From: Wyeomyia smithii
Taxonomy: Eukaryota > Arthropoda > Insecta > Diptera > Culicidae
NCBI RefSeq assembly: GCF_029784165.1
Contig: NC_073694.1
Span: forward strand, 40,095,006-40,159,005
Direction: 5' to 3'
DNA: 64,000 nucleotides
Under the pieces are notes generated by a model. The model was not told the origin of the DNA. It saw only the letters and a list, made by a program, of their open reading frames with translations, and searched no databases. Position 1 is the stretch's first letter. Each line of letters begins with the position of its first letter. Position numbers and translations under genes: made by a program. Positions 34,002 to 46,462 of this stretch are shown in pieces.

Positions 34002-37000
34002 ATAGAACCACAAAGAACAGACAACTTCATATAAAAAATACATTGTAAATTGTGCGCAAAAAACTGAATCAAAATACGTTTAAACATAAACGACATGACG
34101 GCTTCATGTTTTTACACATCCTTTGGAGATAAGATTAACGTTTGTTCTATGTGGTAGAACCACGAGAAGCCTTTTTTAAAAAACGAGTCTTTTTAGCAAG
34201 TAGGGAACACCCCAGTACTAAAGCATTAAATACTGTGGCTAGCGGCGTGGCAGGTGTACCAATACTGCACAGTGCGTTGAATGTATGAAAATGCGGGACA
34301 AAAATTTTGAACAGCCATTTTGGTATTTTTTTCAATTGGTGTAACACGAGAAAATTCTTGTACTGATGAAAGCTACTATTTGCATAAAAGACGAATGTGA
34401 AATAAGTAATCGCAAAAGTGTCTCAAACACTATTTTTTATGCAGAAGCATAAAATGATAATTTTCGTGGATTATTATTCATTTCGAGATAAAAGCCTTGA
34501 AAAGCATGTTTGAATATTTTCTAGGTGACGAAAAAGTAACCTAAACGCCGCAACCACAATGAGTTTAAATTTTTATTTTTACTTAATCCCCAAATAATTA
34601 TGTTTATATACGGCTCACTTTTGCACAACATCTAGATATCATCTATCCGGGAATTTTTCATGTGTTTTACACATGAATTACGTGTTATACAAAATAAGGG
34701 ACAAATGTATGATATATTGCTCATTCTTGCTTGCAGAAGTATCATTCAAAAACGTGAATTCCGGGTAAAAGAGCAAACTTGAGCAATGGCAATCACTTCC
34801 AGAATTCCAAGGATATTCCAAATAAAAAAAGTGAAATTCAGAGAGGTATTTCGGGATACTTTTTCTGACAATCGATTTTAAATCGAAATTGTCTTTTCTC
34901 GCTAAGCATAAAGAAGCATAAACAAAAAGCCTTTTATTTCCACATGCGCTACGTTATGTCTCATAAGTAATATGTGAAATGTAGTAGTAACATGCTTCTG
35001 GTTGATAAGAAATAAACTTTTTCGATTTTTGTCTATGGAACGATGCACTGTGCAACGTTTTAAAATGAGCAAAGTAAACACGTTGGTCCGCATATCAGAG
35101 CACTGACTAGTGCGATTTGTTACAAAAATAATGATTTCTTATTTTCGTCAGTTTATCAATCCTATTCTGTACTTCGACCATTAGTAATTTAATCAGATTT
35201 CTTATAATCGAAATGTGTATAATATGATTTATACTGAATTTTCAGTTCAAACATACTTTTTTGTTCCTACAATAGAAAAAACTCCTTTTATTTGAAAAAA
35301 AAAAAAAAACATTGCGTTGATCCCAATATAGACAGGTTGAATCCCAGTAGCGAATCATCTCATGAGAAACTTTTCACCGATCCAATTTACCATCCTCCGG
35401 AATGCACCTGCTGCTTCGAAAGCGACTCAGAGATCATATTCACTGTCACAAATAACCAAAAACCCGAACAGCGTTGAAATAGGGTTCCAATCTAAGGGAT
35501 CATTTTCCAACATGATTTACCGTTCCCGGGTACGGGAATGCTTTACGGCTGAAATTCAACTCGTATGACGGCTTCTGTTTCACCTAAGCTATCAACCACC
35601 AGCAGCAGCAGCTAGAGCTGGAAGATGACTCACGACAGTGTCAGCACGGTACGGTGATGTATAGAATCATAATCCCTCTCCGCACCCTTCGCTTGGCCCT
35701 GCGAGGCAGTCACCCTAAAAGTCGAAGAAATCGAGGTGCCGCATTCCAACAGGTCAGAAAAGCATAAAAAATGATATTTAATCTCTTTTGACTTTCCTCT
35801 ACCTTTTTGTCCGCAGTCCTAGAGTTCTTAATGCATTCCCAGATTCCTGCGCTGGCTAAGTCGGTGTGACGCAATCTGTCCGATACGGATAGGAGACATT
35901 ATTTCTTTACGTTTGTGTACGCCTATTTAGTGAAGTAAAAACGCGGCTCCATCAAGCCCCGAATGTGCACGATAAAATGACAATTCTTTGGGCGAGGGAG
36001 AGGAGTTTTTGAATAGATCAATCTCAGGCCAGTTCGTGACCAGGGTAAAGGATTACTATGCAGTGGAATTCACAGAGTGAGATGTAAAGATGTTACACGG
36101 CAGGATCACCGAAGGACAGGAAAGTTCTCATGGCACAGAAACCTCCCAGTTAATGCTACCTCACGCAATCCTGATTCCTACCGAGTGGGCGTGAATACAA
36201 TAATCAACCGTGCTGATGGTAATTTCCTCCTTCCGTCATTTATCCTTTCCCCATGCCACAATTCTTGGGATTTATTTTGCTGAAGCCTAATTCTTCTTAG
36301 TCGCCGCAAGGATTAGTTTGTTTCACGCACTTTCTCCGGTTCTTCTCCGTAAAGAGGAACCCGGAAAGGTCACGCAGGTACGATTTTGAGGATCGTGCAC
36401 GGTTTGACTGTGCGTTATTGAATTTTATAGGGTCCAATCCGGTGCGAAAGCATTGAAATACAGCTGCAATTGTCGGTAATCATCGTCGTTTGGTTCGAGA
36501 CGAAATAAAACAGGAATGATTTTTATTCTTTCTCAAATTGCGCACACATGTTTTCCCACCGTTTTCTGGCAGGTCATCACTAACGGAGAAGGAAATCCTG
36601 GGAATTTCGAAAAGAACACCTGAAATCACAAAAACTGGTGCTTTTGCTGCTAGGAAAGTTTGAGTTTGATGAGAAAATTTAAATAATTTATTGGTTGCTG
36701 AAACTTGTTTTATGAATTCTCACCACCAGGAAGCGGGAATCCCCAGGATCACATTGGAACCAATGACCATTCGATATTTTCCCACGCATAGATTTTCACT
36801 TCATTGTAGGTTGTAAAATTAAGGCGATGAAGTGTAGTGCGTAAAACGTAAAAATTGTATTCAAATTTTTACTCGCAATCAGCGGAGAATAAAAACTTTC
36901 AAGAATAAAAAAGAAAACCTTGAACGGCACCTCTACAGCAGACAGTCTGCTTGCACCCATAAATATTCAAATAAAGCCATTCAAAGCAACACTTTAGCAA

Positions 37001-39418
37001 TATTCTCAGCGTAAAAGCTTAAATTAACACAACATAAATTTTACTACTTTAATCCGCTTACACTCGCTGTGTTTCATGCTCTCCAACTCCCCCCAGGCAC
37101 ACGTGCTGAGTGTTAGAGAAGGATACTTTTTGCGATGTGCGCTTTTTGCTTCGCAAAGTCGCCTGGTGGACCGATCGTCGAACTTGATCAAAGTCTCCGT
37201 AGCGAACGGTTACCGGCTGGCGTCCGTGACTAATGGGCACAAGTTAACACCGCGCTGTATCTTCAACTTTGGCTGACGATAAGAGGCGGAGCGGCTATAT
37301 TAAGCTAAAGACAATGTCGAACTCGCTTCTTTTTCTTATATGCGAGATTATTATCATTCTAAAAAGCAATCGAATGGATTCTTTTATGGGACGCAAAAAC
37401 GATTTGGATAAATCAACTAAATTATTGCGTTGTTTGCAAGGGATAGTGATTTAATGTTCGAAGGAAACCAATAAATTTAAGATGCTTTTAAGATCAATCT
37501 GCTCGGTTGGAGCAGTTAAAATATGATTCGAAAATGGTAGCGAGTATGGATTTTGACGAGTGGTGAAGCCAGGAGTGGTGCTGTCATAATCGCTGTTTTT
37601 GTTGAAGGTTCATTTGATGCTGAATGTTTTTAGTTAGTTTTTGTTTGGCATAATGGAGATAAACGTTGACTTTTTTGGAGTTTGTTCTTGTTTGTTTATT
37701 TGACCTTTGATTTGAAATTAAAAATATTCTCCAAAGGATCCACCTAATTGGATACAATTAAAAATTCGCTTATGGAAGTGCGCACGGGGCTTTGCCAAGC
37801 GTCATATTCCACTCACTTACTCCCCTTTGATCGATCGGAAAACTAGCGCGGTGACGCCCTTTTGCACTTACGAGCCTCTGCCTCTGGTCTGCCAAGGAAA
37901 TATCACAGTGAGTCATACACAGAAATCGTGGCTCCAGCTTGACGCGACCGGCGAAGAAACCGGAGAAGGGTCATACAACGGCTCGTTTCGAATAGAGCCC
38001 ATAATAGACCATAAAGAACAACCTAAGTACTGTTTGTTTGCAAACAAATCCAAGGGAGTGTCTCGTGGCGAATTGGCTTTTAAAGCCCCTCCACCGCTCG
38101 CTGCCGTTGTCGTTATTGCGTTTGAAGTTCAGGAAATGGTCACTTTAGAGTACACTTGGACGAAAAACGAAAACTTCGGAAATCCTGTTTGTTTGATCTT
38201 AAAACAAACTAAGCTGAGGTAATTAAAAATGCGTTAACAGAAACTAATAAAACATAGTATTTTGGCTTAAAATATCAGCTAACGATAAATTGCTCGTAAA
38301 TCGTTTCAACCAATCTACCGCACGAAAAAAGAAACATAAATCTATGATTGGGGGCCTTAATTACGGCAGCACGTGTTCGGTTTGCCTGCAGGACAAAGCC
38401 AGAGTTGTAGCGATCGTCTGATTGAAAAACGATCCCTCAAATCCCCGAACTGAAATGTGCTTGGTGCTTCGCCCGGCTAGAACGACTTTCAGCTCCAGTG
38501 GATAAAGCCTTTTCATGCCAATGATGGCGTGGAACATATAATTATCTTCGCTCTTCATCCTAGAGAAACTCCAAGATAGATAGTCCAGCGGCGGACAGTA
38601 TGAATATAGATTGTTAAGCGGTTTTGTAGACGAGATAATAAATGAATCCCCGCGCCGAGAAGTGTGTACGCTAGGAAGAACTTTAAGCGGGGCTTAAAAA
38701 GCGCGCCAACCGGAGTTCTTTGGACTGGTTAACAATTCAACCAACCTCTGGCTGGCTGGTCAGCCAGCCGCGCCATGGGAGCTTGGTGCGGTTTTTTTTC
38801 AGCAAGCACCAATAACCGGTTTCTTTTGGGCCGATGGACCGTGTCGTTTGATTTGCTGCCACCATGGAGCCACACGGCTTCAAAAGTGGCAAAAGCTGGA
38901 TGCTGCGCAAAAGTTCGTTGCTTTCTCGAGAGCCTGCTTTCTGTACAAGTTCTGTAACCTGGTGCCACCAACAGTACCGCATTCAGGTTTGGCGAGAAAG
39001 TGATCCTACAAACCGTATAGAATTTTTCTCGTATTATGGCTCGAGAATTGTATGTTTTTTATTCATCAACGATGTAACGATAAAATGGTTCATCCCTGAA
39101 TGCCTCTACAGTGGGGACAAAAGAGAAAAGGTTTAACAGCTGACAGCAGGTTCGCATTTCTCGTTCTTCGTCTCTTGTTCTTCTTTTGAACGAGAAAAAT
39201 AATATTTTCGGCGGGAAGAAATGTAAACAGGACCTGCGCACGAGCTACGAACGGCGAGATGAACCCAACGTCACAACATAAAATTAAAATGGATAAGAAT
39301 ATCATCATCCAATATTATCTGGTTACAGTCGACGCTGGTGAAACGCATTCATCTTAATTCTGTGAAAGTTTCTTTCTCCCCTAGTGAACCTCATACGAGA
39401 TGAGAAGTAATTACGAAA
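34002..39418. other. 5.4 kb of element-poor DNA; no confident gene
   Basis: From about 35300 to 39400 the composition is more balanced and no transposon termini are visible. The longest frame is 37827-38222 on plus (131 codons), with no recognisable domain. Overlapping frames on both strands occur at 37058-37276 and 38729-38982. CAGCAGCAGCAG lies at 35602. The absence of repeats over 5 kb suggests host single-copy sequence, either intronic or regulatory. Confidence 0.35.
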
Positions 39419-39437
39419 GCACTGCAATCGTGTACTT
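39419..39437. repeat. Target-site duplication, 3' side of the Jockey-type element
   Basis: GCACTGCAATCGTGTACTT is identical to 43730-43748. It lies directly next to the element's poly(A), seen here as T. Confidence 0.92.
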
Positions 39438-39676
39438 TTTTTTTTTTTTTTTTTAAAGGGGGGATTTGTTAGTAGCTTAAGTATTTATGATAAATATTAG
39501 TAAATAATGAGTATGTGTGTCCAATCACAAATGGTGACTTCTCAACACTGTTAGAAATTTGTAATTTTAATTGTTAGGATTTGTTTGCTTTCGCAATTAG
39601 GACTTATCATTCGTAGGGATTTAAACCTACTTGTCAGAAAAGGGGAAGTAAACTTACAACTAACTTAATTGCTAAC

Positions 39677-42225
39677 TTATTGGCTATAAAGAGAGCTTAT
39701 CGTAGCAATTGAGGATTGCAACGATTTTTGTCGAAAATTGTTAATAATTTTATTTGACATAGCTTCTAATGGTTCAACACCAGTAAGTCTATGTAATTCG
39801 AGTGTACCAAACCAAGGAGGACGCTTCAAAATCATTTTCAGAATTTTATTCTGAATCCTTTGAAGCGTTTTCTTTCTTGTTGAACAGCAACTTGACCAGA
39901 TCGGTACAGCATAAAGCATTGCTGGTCTAAAAATTTGTTTGTAAATCAAAAGTTTGTTCTTTAAACAAAGTTTAGAATTCCTGTTAATGAGAGGATATAA
40001 ACATCTCGTATATTTGATGCACTTGGCTTGTATACTCTCAATGTGCTCTTTGAAAATGAGTTTTTTATCATAAATTAGTCCCAAGTACTTAACCTTGTCG
40101 GACCAACTTAAAATAACCCCATTCATCTTGACAACGTGATTATTGTTTGGCTTGAGGAAAGAAGCCCTAGGCTTATGCGGAAAAATTATCATTTGAGTTT
40201 TAGAAGCATTGGGAGAGATTTTCCACTTTTGCAAGTAGGAAGAAAAAATATCTAAACTTTTCTGCAATCGACTGCATATGACACGAAGACTTTTTCCTTT
40301 TACGGAAATGCTTGTGTCATCGCAGAACAATGACTTTGTGCATCCTGGAGGCAAATCAGGAAGATCTGAAGTGAATATGTTGTACAGGACTGGACCCAAG
40401 ACTGAACCTTGAGGTACACCTGCTCTGACAGGAAATCTATCAGATTTTTAATTCTGATAGACAACCTGCAGAGTTCGATCAGTAAGATAATTTTGCAAAA
40501 TTTTGATTAGGAAAATTGGAAAATTAAAAGTTTGCAATTTCGCAATCAAACCTTTATGCCAAACACTGTCGAATGCTTTTTCTATGTCTAAAAGAGCAGC
40601 TCCAGTGGAATAACCTTCAGATTTGTTAGCTCGTATCATATTAGTAAGCAATTGATGAGTTGTGGAATGCCCATGGCGAAATCCAAACTGTTCATTTGCA
40701 AAAATTGAATTTTCGTTGATGTGTGACATCATTCTGTTAAGAATAATTCTCTCAAACAGTTTACTTATTGAAGAAAGCAAAAGCAATTGAAAATTTTTAC
40801 TAAAAATTCCATTGTGCTCTCAGGGAGATGTTTGATTAGTATATTAAAGATTCCATCGTCACCAGGTGCTTTCATATTTTTGAAATTTTTAATAATTGAT
40901 TTAATCTCATTCAAGTTAGTTTCAATTATTTCTGCAGGTAAAAAATTCTGGGAAGAAATTAAATCAAATTGACGTGTGACTTCATTTTCAATTGGACTCA
41001 CAAAATTCAAATTTGAGTTATGAACACTCTCAAACTGCTGAGCAAGTCTTTGAGCCTTTTGTTCATTGGATACAAGAAAACGTTCACCATCTTTTAAAAC
41101 TGGAATAGGCTTTGAAGGTTTCTTAAGAATCTTCGACAGCTTCCAAAATGGTTTTGAATATGGTTTCAATTTTTCAACTTTAGTCTCAAAATTTTGATTT
41201 CTCAGAAGAGTAAATCTATGTTTAATCTCTTTCTGTAAATCTTTATAAATAGTTTTAAAAACAGGGTCACGAGAACGTTGATATTGACGTCTGCGGACAT
41301 TTTTCAAACGAATTAGAAGTTGAAGATTTTCGTCAATTATTGGTGAATCAAATTTCACTTGAGTCTTTGGAACAGAATAATTCCTGGCATCAACAATTGC
41401 ACATTTTAATGCGTCCAAAGCGGAATCAATATTCACTTCGTTTTGCAAATCAAGCTCATTATTGAAATTTCTCTCAATATGAGTTTTGTATCTTTCCCAA
41501 TTAGCCTTGTTATAATTAAAAACAGAGCTCATAGGGTTTAAAACTGATTCATGTGATAAAGAAAAAGTTATTGGAAGATGATCAGAATCAAAGTCAGCAT
41601 GTGTGATCAAATCACTACATACATGACTTTGATCTGTAAGCACCAAATCAATTGTTGAAGGGTTTCTTACAGAAGAAAAGCATGTAGGACTATTCGGAGA
41701 CAAAATAGAATAGTATCCTGAAGAACAATCGTTGAATAAAATTTTGCCATTGGAATTACTTTGAGAATTATTCCATGAACGATGTTTAGCGTTAAAATCG
41801 CCGATTATGAAAAATTTCGAACGATTTCTGGTGAGTTTTTGTAAATCACCTTTAAAATAATTTTTGAGCTCGCGTGTGCATTGAAATGGTAAATATGCTG
41901 CGGCAATAAATAAAATCCCAAGTTCAGTTTGAACTTCAATTCCCAAAGTTTCAATTACTTTCGTCTCAAGATGGGGAAGAGCACGATGTTTGATTCGGCG
42001 ATGAATAACAATTGCAACTCCACCGCCGGAACCCTGAATCCTATCATATCTATGAACCACGTAATTGGGATCATATTTTAATTTTATGTTAGGTTTCAAA
42101 AATGTTTCAGTAATAATTGCAATATGCACATTATTTACTGTTAAAAAGTTAAAAAGCTCATTCTCATTGGCCTTCAATGAGCGAGCATTCCAATTTAATA
42201 TTTTAATTGTTTTATTTAAAATCAT
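39677..42225 (-). pseudogene. ORF2 (AP endonuclease and reverse transcriptase) of the Jockey-type element, disrupted
   Basis: 42225-40765 encodes an APE-type endonuclease with ILNWNARSLK, ITETFLK, RIQGSGGGVAI, FIIGDFNAKHRSWN, STIDLVL and DSDHLPITF. The start of the reverse transcriptase, KAPGDDGIFN, follows. Near 40765-40790 the frame shifts and a stretch normally present before LLSSISKLFERIIL is missing, so the first reverse transcriptase motif is deleted. 40786-40448 continues with EQFGFRHGHSTTHQL and GAALLDIEKAFDSVWH. A TAA stop at 40448-40450 interrupts it, then PVRAGVPQGSVLGPVLYN and the catalytic FCDD box (about 40313-40327) follow in the same frame. The rest runs to 39677. This copy cannot make a working enzyme as read. 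Confidence 0.9.
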
Positions 42226-43534
42226 TGCTAAATTTTAAATTAGAAACAATTTTAATAGTAAAATTTGTGCCTATTTGAATGGCTTCAAACATTGATTTTG
42301 CCTGCAACATGGCGTTCATAAGATCGAACATTGCCTGTTGCAAAAAAGAAAGTTTACCTGTCGTAATAGGCCCCAGGCAGTTGACGTTAGAAAAAATATT
42401 TTCGGCAGCAATATTAGCTGGAGTGATAGGTGTACAATTATTTTCTAGCCTGTTTTGCTTACCCATATTAACGGTCATTTTCGAACTACCAACACTAGGC
42501 GGTATAATGTTCGAACTACCTGTAACCTGTGCATAAGTTAAACGGGTATGCAAAGGATTAGGTAAACTATGCGTCACTGGTACGCTTGGAGAATTTTGTT
42601 TTGAAGTTGGTTTTAATTGAGAAATTGAATTTTGTTTACCTTGCCTTGCCTTAACAATTGCTAAACGGACTGGGCATTGATAAAAATTTGACATATGGTT
42701 GCCGTTACAATTCGCACAGCGAAAATTTTTACTCTCTTTCACAGGACATGTGTCCTTTTTGTGAGAAGAGTCTCCACAATTAAGACATTTTTGGTCCATG
42801 TTACAGAATTTGGAACCATGGCCATAACTTTGGCAAGTACGGCATTGGGTGATATGCTTTTCACCTCCGCCATACTTCCTATAAATTTCCCACTTTACAC
42901 GCACATTATACAAAGCATGTGCTTTTTCAAAGAATTTTAAATTGTTAACCTCATTGCGGTTAAAATGAATTAAATAATTAACAAGGGAAATTCCAGTTCT
43001 CTGACTGTTTTCGCCTCGTGATTTTTGTTTCATTAGAATTACTTGGGTAGGGGCTATGCCAAGTAATTCTGTTAAAGTAAGTTTGATCTCATCAACGGTT
43101 TGATCGTTGGTGAGACCTTTCAAGACAACCTTGAACGGCTTGGCGTTCTTGGTGTCATATGTAAAAAATTTGTACATCTTGTCAGTTAAATACTGAACAA
43201 GACGATCACGACCCTTTACTGAGTCGGCTAATAAGCGGCATTCACCTCTACGGCCAATTTGATAGGTAACTTTAACGTCAGAAACAAACGTTGAAAGTTC
43301 TTTTTTGAATATATTAAATTCAGAAGAAATAGTTACCACAATAGGTGGAACTTTCTCCTTTTTTAAAGATTTTATATTTTGTATAGTTTCATTATTAATA
43401 ACTTCCATTTCACCAGCTTCTTGCTCAGGCAAAATATCAAAAGGATTGTCACTACAGACACTCGATGTGTCAGAAAGAGATGCCTCTCTTTTCCTTCCCG
43501 CAGCGATGCGAGGTTTCTTTTTCCGTCCAGCCAT
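42212..43534 (-). CDS. ORF1 (gag-like nucleic-acid-binding protein) of the Jockey-type element
   Basis: About 440 codons without interruption. The likely start is the Met of MAGRKKKPRIAAGRKREA at 43534. An in-frame upstream Met at 43576 adds 14 residues, but the basic MAGRKKK start is typical of these gags. A basic, Ser-rich N-terminus is followed by a central region that probably forms the RNA-binding fold. Three zinc knuckles lie near residues 230-300: CRTCQSYGHGSKFC and CLNCGDSSHKKDTC (both CX2CX4HX4C), then a variant, CANCNGNHMSNFYQC. The product would package element RNA into a ribonucleoprotein particle. The stop codon TAA overlaps the ORF2 start as ATGATTTTAAATAA. This is the only long intact ORF in the window that I accept. 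Confidence 0.9.
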   Translation of the reverse strand: MAGRKKKPRIAAGRKREASLSDTSSVCSDNPFDILPEQEAGEMEVINNETIQNIKSLKKEKVPPIVVTISSEFNIFKKELSTFVSDVKVTYQIGRRGECRLLADSVKGRDRLVQYLTDKMYKFFTYDTKNAKPFKVVLKGLTNDQTVDEIKLTLTELLGIAPTQVILMKQKSRGENSQRTGISLVNYLIHFNRNEVNNLKFFEKAHALYNVRVKWEIYRKYGGGEKHITQCRTCQSYGHGSKFCNMDQKCLNCGDSSHKKDTCPVKESKNFRCANCNGNHMSNFYQCPVRLAIVKARQGKQNSISQLKPTSKQNSPSVPVTHSLPNPLHTRLTYAQVTGSSNIIPPSVGSSKMTVNMGKQNRLENNCTPITPANIAAENIFSNVNCLGPITTGKLSFLQQAMFDLMNAMLQAKSMFEAIQIGTNFTIKIVSNLKFSNDFK

Positions 43535-43729
43535 TTCAGGTGATACGAAAAAAGTTAAAACAAATGTTAAATTCAAAAGTAGGTAGTCTTGAGAAAGACT
43601 GATGGGAAATAACTTTCAGGTAATCTTTAAAAGACACACTGACAAAACACAAACTTTGAAGCTATAGGCAGTCAAAGACCAGTCCACAAGCAACCGAAAA
43701 AACGTCTGATCTGTAGGACAGTTCAAGAC

Positions 43730-43748
43730 GCACTGCAATCGTGTACTT
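43730..43748. repeat. Target-site duplication, 5' side of the Jockey-type element
   Basis: GCACTGCAATCGTGTACTT is identical to 39419-39437. Confidence 0.92.
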
Positions 43749-45735
43749 CGCAATTACTATCGCAAGCTTGGTTTACACGGAAGTTTCGTTTCTTGTTTTT
43801 TTTTGGCGCGAACAAATGTTTGAAACGCAGCAAGAAGGTTCGATTGCCAGCAATTTCACGTCACACAAACGCACACTGGACACTTTCTTGACTTGTGCAT
43901 TCCCCGATACGATAGGCGGGCATCAATTGCAATGATTGCGGTGCTCATCTTGCCTTTCTTGCTGTCCCGTTCCACTTTTCACGGCTGCGCTGGACGATCG
44001 TTCATTCTACCTCAAGCAGCGACAGGTGATTGAAAGGCCAATGGCGTTGATAATATGTTAACTCGTATGCGGGGGGGGGGGGGGGAAGCTGCGCTTTTAA
44101 GTGGAGAACACGTGCGCAAACGGAGAAAGAAATATGGACATCGAGAGGGGAGAAACCAAAGGAGCCGGGATGGGAGGAGGAAAGCATCCGTGATGCTTCC
44201 GAGAGGTGCGTTGTTCCGTCGCATACGAAAATGCAACAACATGTCGGGAAGCGGTGAGGTTACTGTTATAAAACCGAATGCAGCACTCTAACCAGTTGTT
44301 TATGGTTGCGCTCGAGCCAGAGCAGAGCTGCACCGTAAGAAGACTTGCGTTTTCCATTGAAAGCTCGGTTTTACTGTGGAACGCCATCGAAGCTTAAGCT
44401 GTGATAAAAGGGGTTGGATTAACGGAATTAATCGTAGAAATAATTGGAGGTTATAATTCTAGCTGGTTTGATATTCAAATTTATTTAAGAACTATGACAA
44501 GGTTTTAAGATAGACCTTTGAAACTGTGCTGACTTGTCTGTTCAGCTTGAAATTGTCGTAAAACAACAAAAGATTGCAACAAAGAAAGAAAAGGTTAACG
44601 GGAATGGTCAATACACGACCGGCTATTACACATAGAACTGCGATGGACAGAAATAATTCTTCAATAGCGCTCAATAATGTTTTTGTTCAGTTGGACACAG
44701 TGTAATGATACTGATAAAAGCACTAAAAGCGCATATTACTTCACAACTAAAACACATCTACCTCACATCGTCTAATTTCGATATTCGATATGCTCTAAAT
44801 GTTCGCTGACAACACTGGCGCACAGTTTGACAGACGCAGTGGAGCTGAAATTAGAAATAAGCAAACACCGCAATTTCGTGACGCGCTACATTTTTTAGGC
44901 AAATTCAAGCCTGTTTCGATTGTTCTCGCGGAAACTAGTTACGATCGAGATGTTTATTATGTCGATTTCGTTTTTGCGGTGTAGCTACCCCGCGGAGTAC
45001 ACTTTGTCCTATCACTTTTTTTTTTCATTTTCCGGACTCCCGGACTACCCTTTTTCTGTCCCGAACAGCCCGCGCAAGAAACAGAGTGCAGTTTTGAAGA
45101 CACCAACACATTTACACGTGTGTGTCAAATTCAAAAAAAAAAATGTGTCAAAATCGGTTTACTTTGATTATCGTTCTTCGCATGTCAAACATCAGGTTGA
45201 ATGTTCTTTATTTTATTTTGTTATTTTGACATTTTTCAGTAAATTGGCAAATTTTTCGTACAGTAGCACAAACGCGATAAAAGACAATGGCGATAATGAC
45301 CAAAACAAAAGTGACAGCTACCTCTGATATTACGCACACCATTGCAACTGCTCGGAAAGTGTTTTTTTTTCAGCTGCAAAGCGTAGTCCGGGACGGGATA
45401 GTCCTACCGTAAAAACGAATTCGACATTAGTGTGAAACAGAAAAGTACACAGAGTGTGAGTGTTGACGTTGGCCTTGAGTTCTGGAAGTTGGGAAAAATA
45501 TTCCAATGACTAGGTACTGGTGTAAAATTGTAAACAACGCCTGGAAGAAGAAGCTAAGTAGCAGCTGGAGTTTTAAATGTTTTACGGAAATTTCTGAAGT
45601 GCAGTTAATTGATATTGGGTGCTCTGGTGCAAACTATTTTTTTACGAAAATACGCTTTTAACACAACAAATATTGGTGATTTTCCAGCAACAACCGCGGG
45701 TAAATAAGAATGCGTGATAAATATTGCCACTGTAG
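43749..45735. other. Unrecognised DNA with a 15-G run
   Basis: 43749-44400 is GC-richer, with several overlapping frames on both strands and no domain. A run of 15 G lies at 44071-44085. 44400-45735 is AT-richer. A 135-codon frame at 44920-45327 has no recognised motif. No transposon termini were found. Confidence 0.35.
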
Positions 45736-46462
45736 TAATTGTCGGGGCATAACCCTTCTCAACACGTTTACAAGATTCTCTCCCGTATTCTGTCCCGTAG
45801 ACTGAGGCCTTTGTCGGAGACCTTTGTTGGCGATTACCAATGTGGTTTTCGAGGGGGACGCTCCACTACCGACCAAATGTTCACCCTGCGACAGATCCTC
45901 GATAAATTTCGAGAATTCAACCTGCAGACGCATCATCTGTTCATTGACTTTAGGGCAGCGAAGGACACAGTTAAGACAAGTTATGGCGAATTATGCTCGA
46001 ACATGGTTTCCCAGCAAAACTAATTAGGCTGTTACGTGCCATCCTTCAAGGCTCTACATCATGCGTCAGGATAGCCGGTGAGATATCGGACTCCTCCGTG
46101 GCGTTAGATGGTCAAACTTATTGTAGTTCAACATCGCATTTGAGAGTGTTATACGGAGGGCTGGCGTGCATAGAAGCGGCGCCATTATTACGAAGTCTCG
46201 TATGCTATAGCGGATAGCAGCTGCAAACAGGGCCTTCTACGGAATGCGTAACCAGCTGAGGTCCCATAGTCTGCAAACTCGTACTAAATTTGCACGCTAC
46301 AAAACACTAATTCTTTCCGTGGTCCTCTACGGTCATGGAGCATGGACGTTGAAAGAGGCCGATCAGCGAGCTCTTGATGTTTTTGAGCGTAGGGTTTTGC
46401 GTTCAATCCTTGGCGGCAAACTAGAAAAAGATGTTTGGCGCAGATACATGAACCATGAACCC
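45736..46462 (+). pseudogene. RTE-type reverse transcriptase fragment, catalytic box deleted
   Basis: It starts at CRGITLLNT (45751 region), then after a frameshift YKILSRILSRRLRPLSETFV, GFRGGRSTTDQMFTLRQILD and HHLFIDFRAAKDTVK, which contains the first catalytic Asp. The next frame gives LEHGFPAKLIRLLRAILQGS and SCVRIAGEISDS. At about 46108-46205 the sequence is rearranged, and at about 46207 it jumps from GAIITKSRML to RIAAANRAFYG, so the segment containing the (F/Y)ADD box is lost. The thumb region follows: RNQLRSHSLQTRTKFARYKT, WTLKEADQRALDVFERRVLR and GGKLEKDVWRRYMNHE. Dead copy. Confidence 0.78.

Larger units (their letters stand above)
39438..43729 (-). mobile_element. Jockey-clade (Juan-like) non-LTR retrotransposon, full length
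   Basis: The 4292-bp element lies on the minus strand. It is bounded by a perfect 19-bp duplication and ends in a 17-base poly(A) (39438-39454 as T). Order from 5': a roughly 195-bp untranslated leader, gag-like ORF1 (43534-42212), then ORF2 with endonuclease and reverse transcriptase (42225-39677), then a 3' UTR of about 220 bp. ORF1 and ORF2 overlap by 14 nt. The leader has CAGACG about 25 nt from the 5' end, compatible with a downstream promoter element in a Jockey-type internal promoter; this is inference. The crisp ends indicate a fairly recent full-length insertion, although ORF2 is broken. Confidence 0.93.

Noticed and set aside
37827..38222. 131-codon plus-strand frame
   Set aside because: No recognisable motif, no evidence of splice sites tying it to other exons, and no homologue I can name.
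42279..43586. Plus-strand frames across the retrotransposon gag
   Set aside because: They are antisense shadows of the intact ORF1 on the minus strand.
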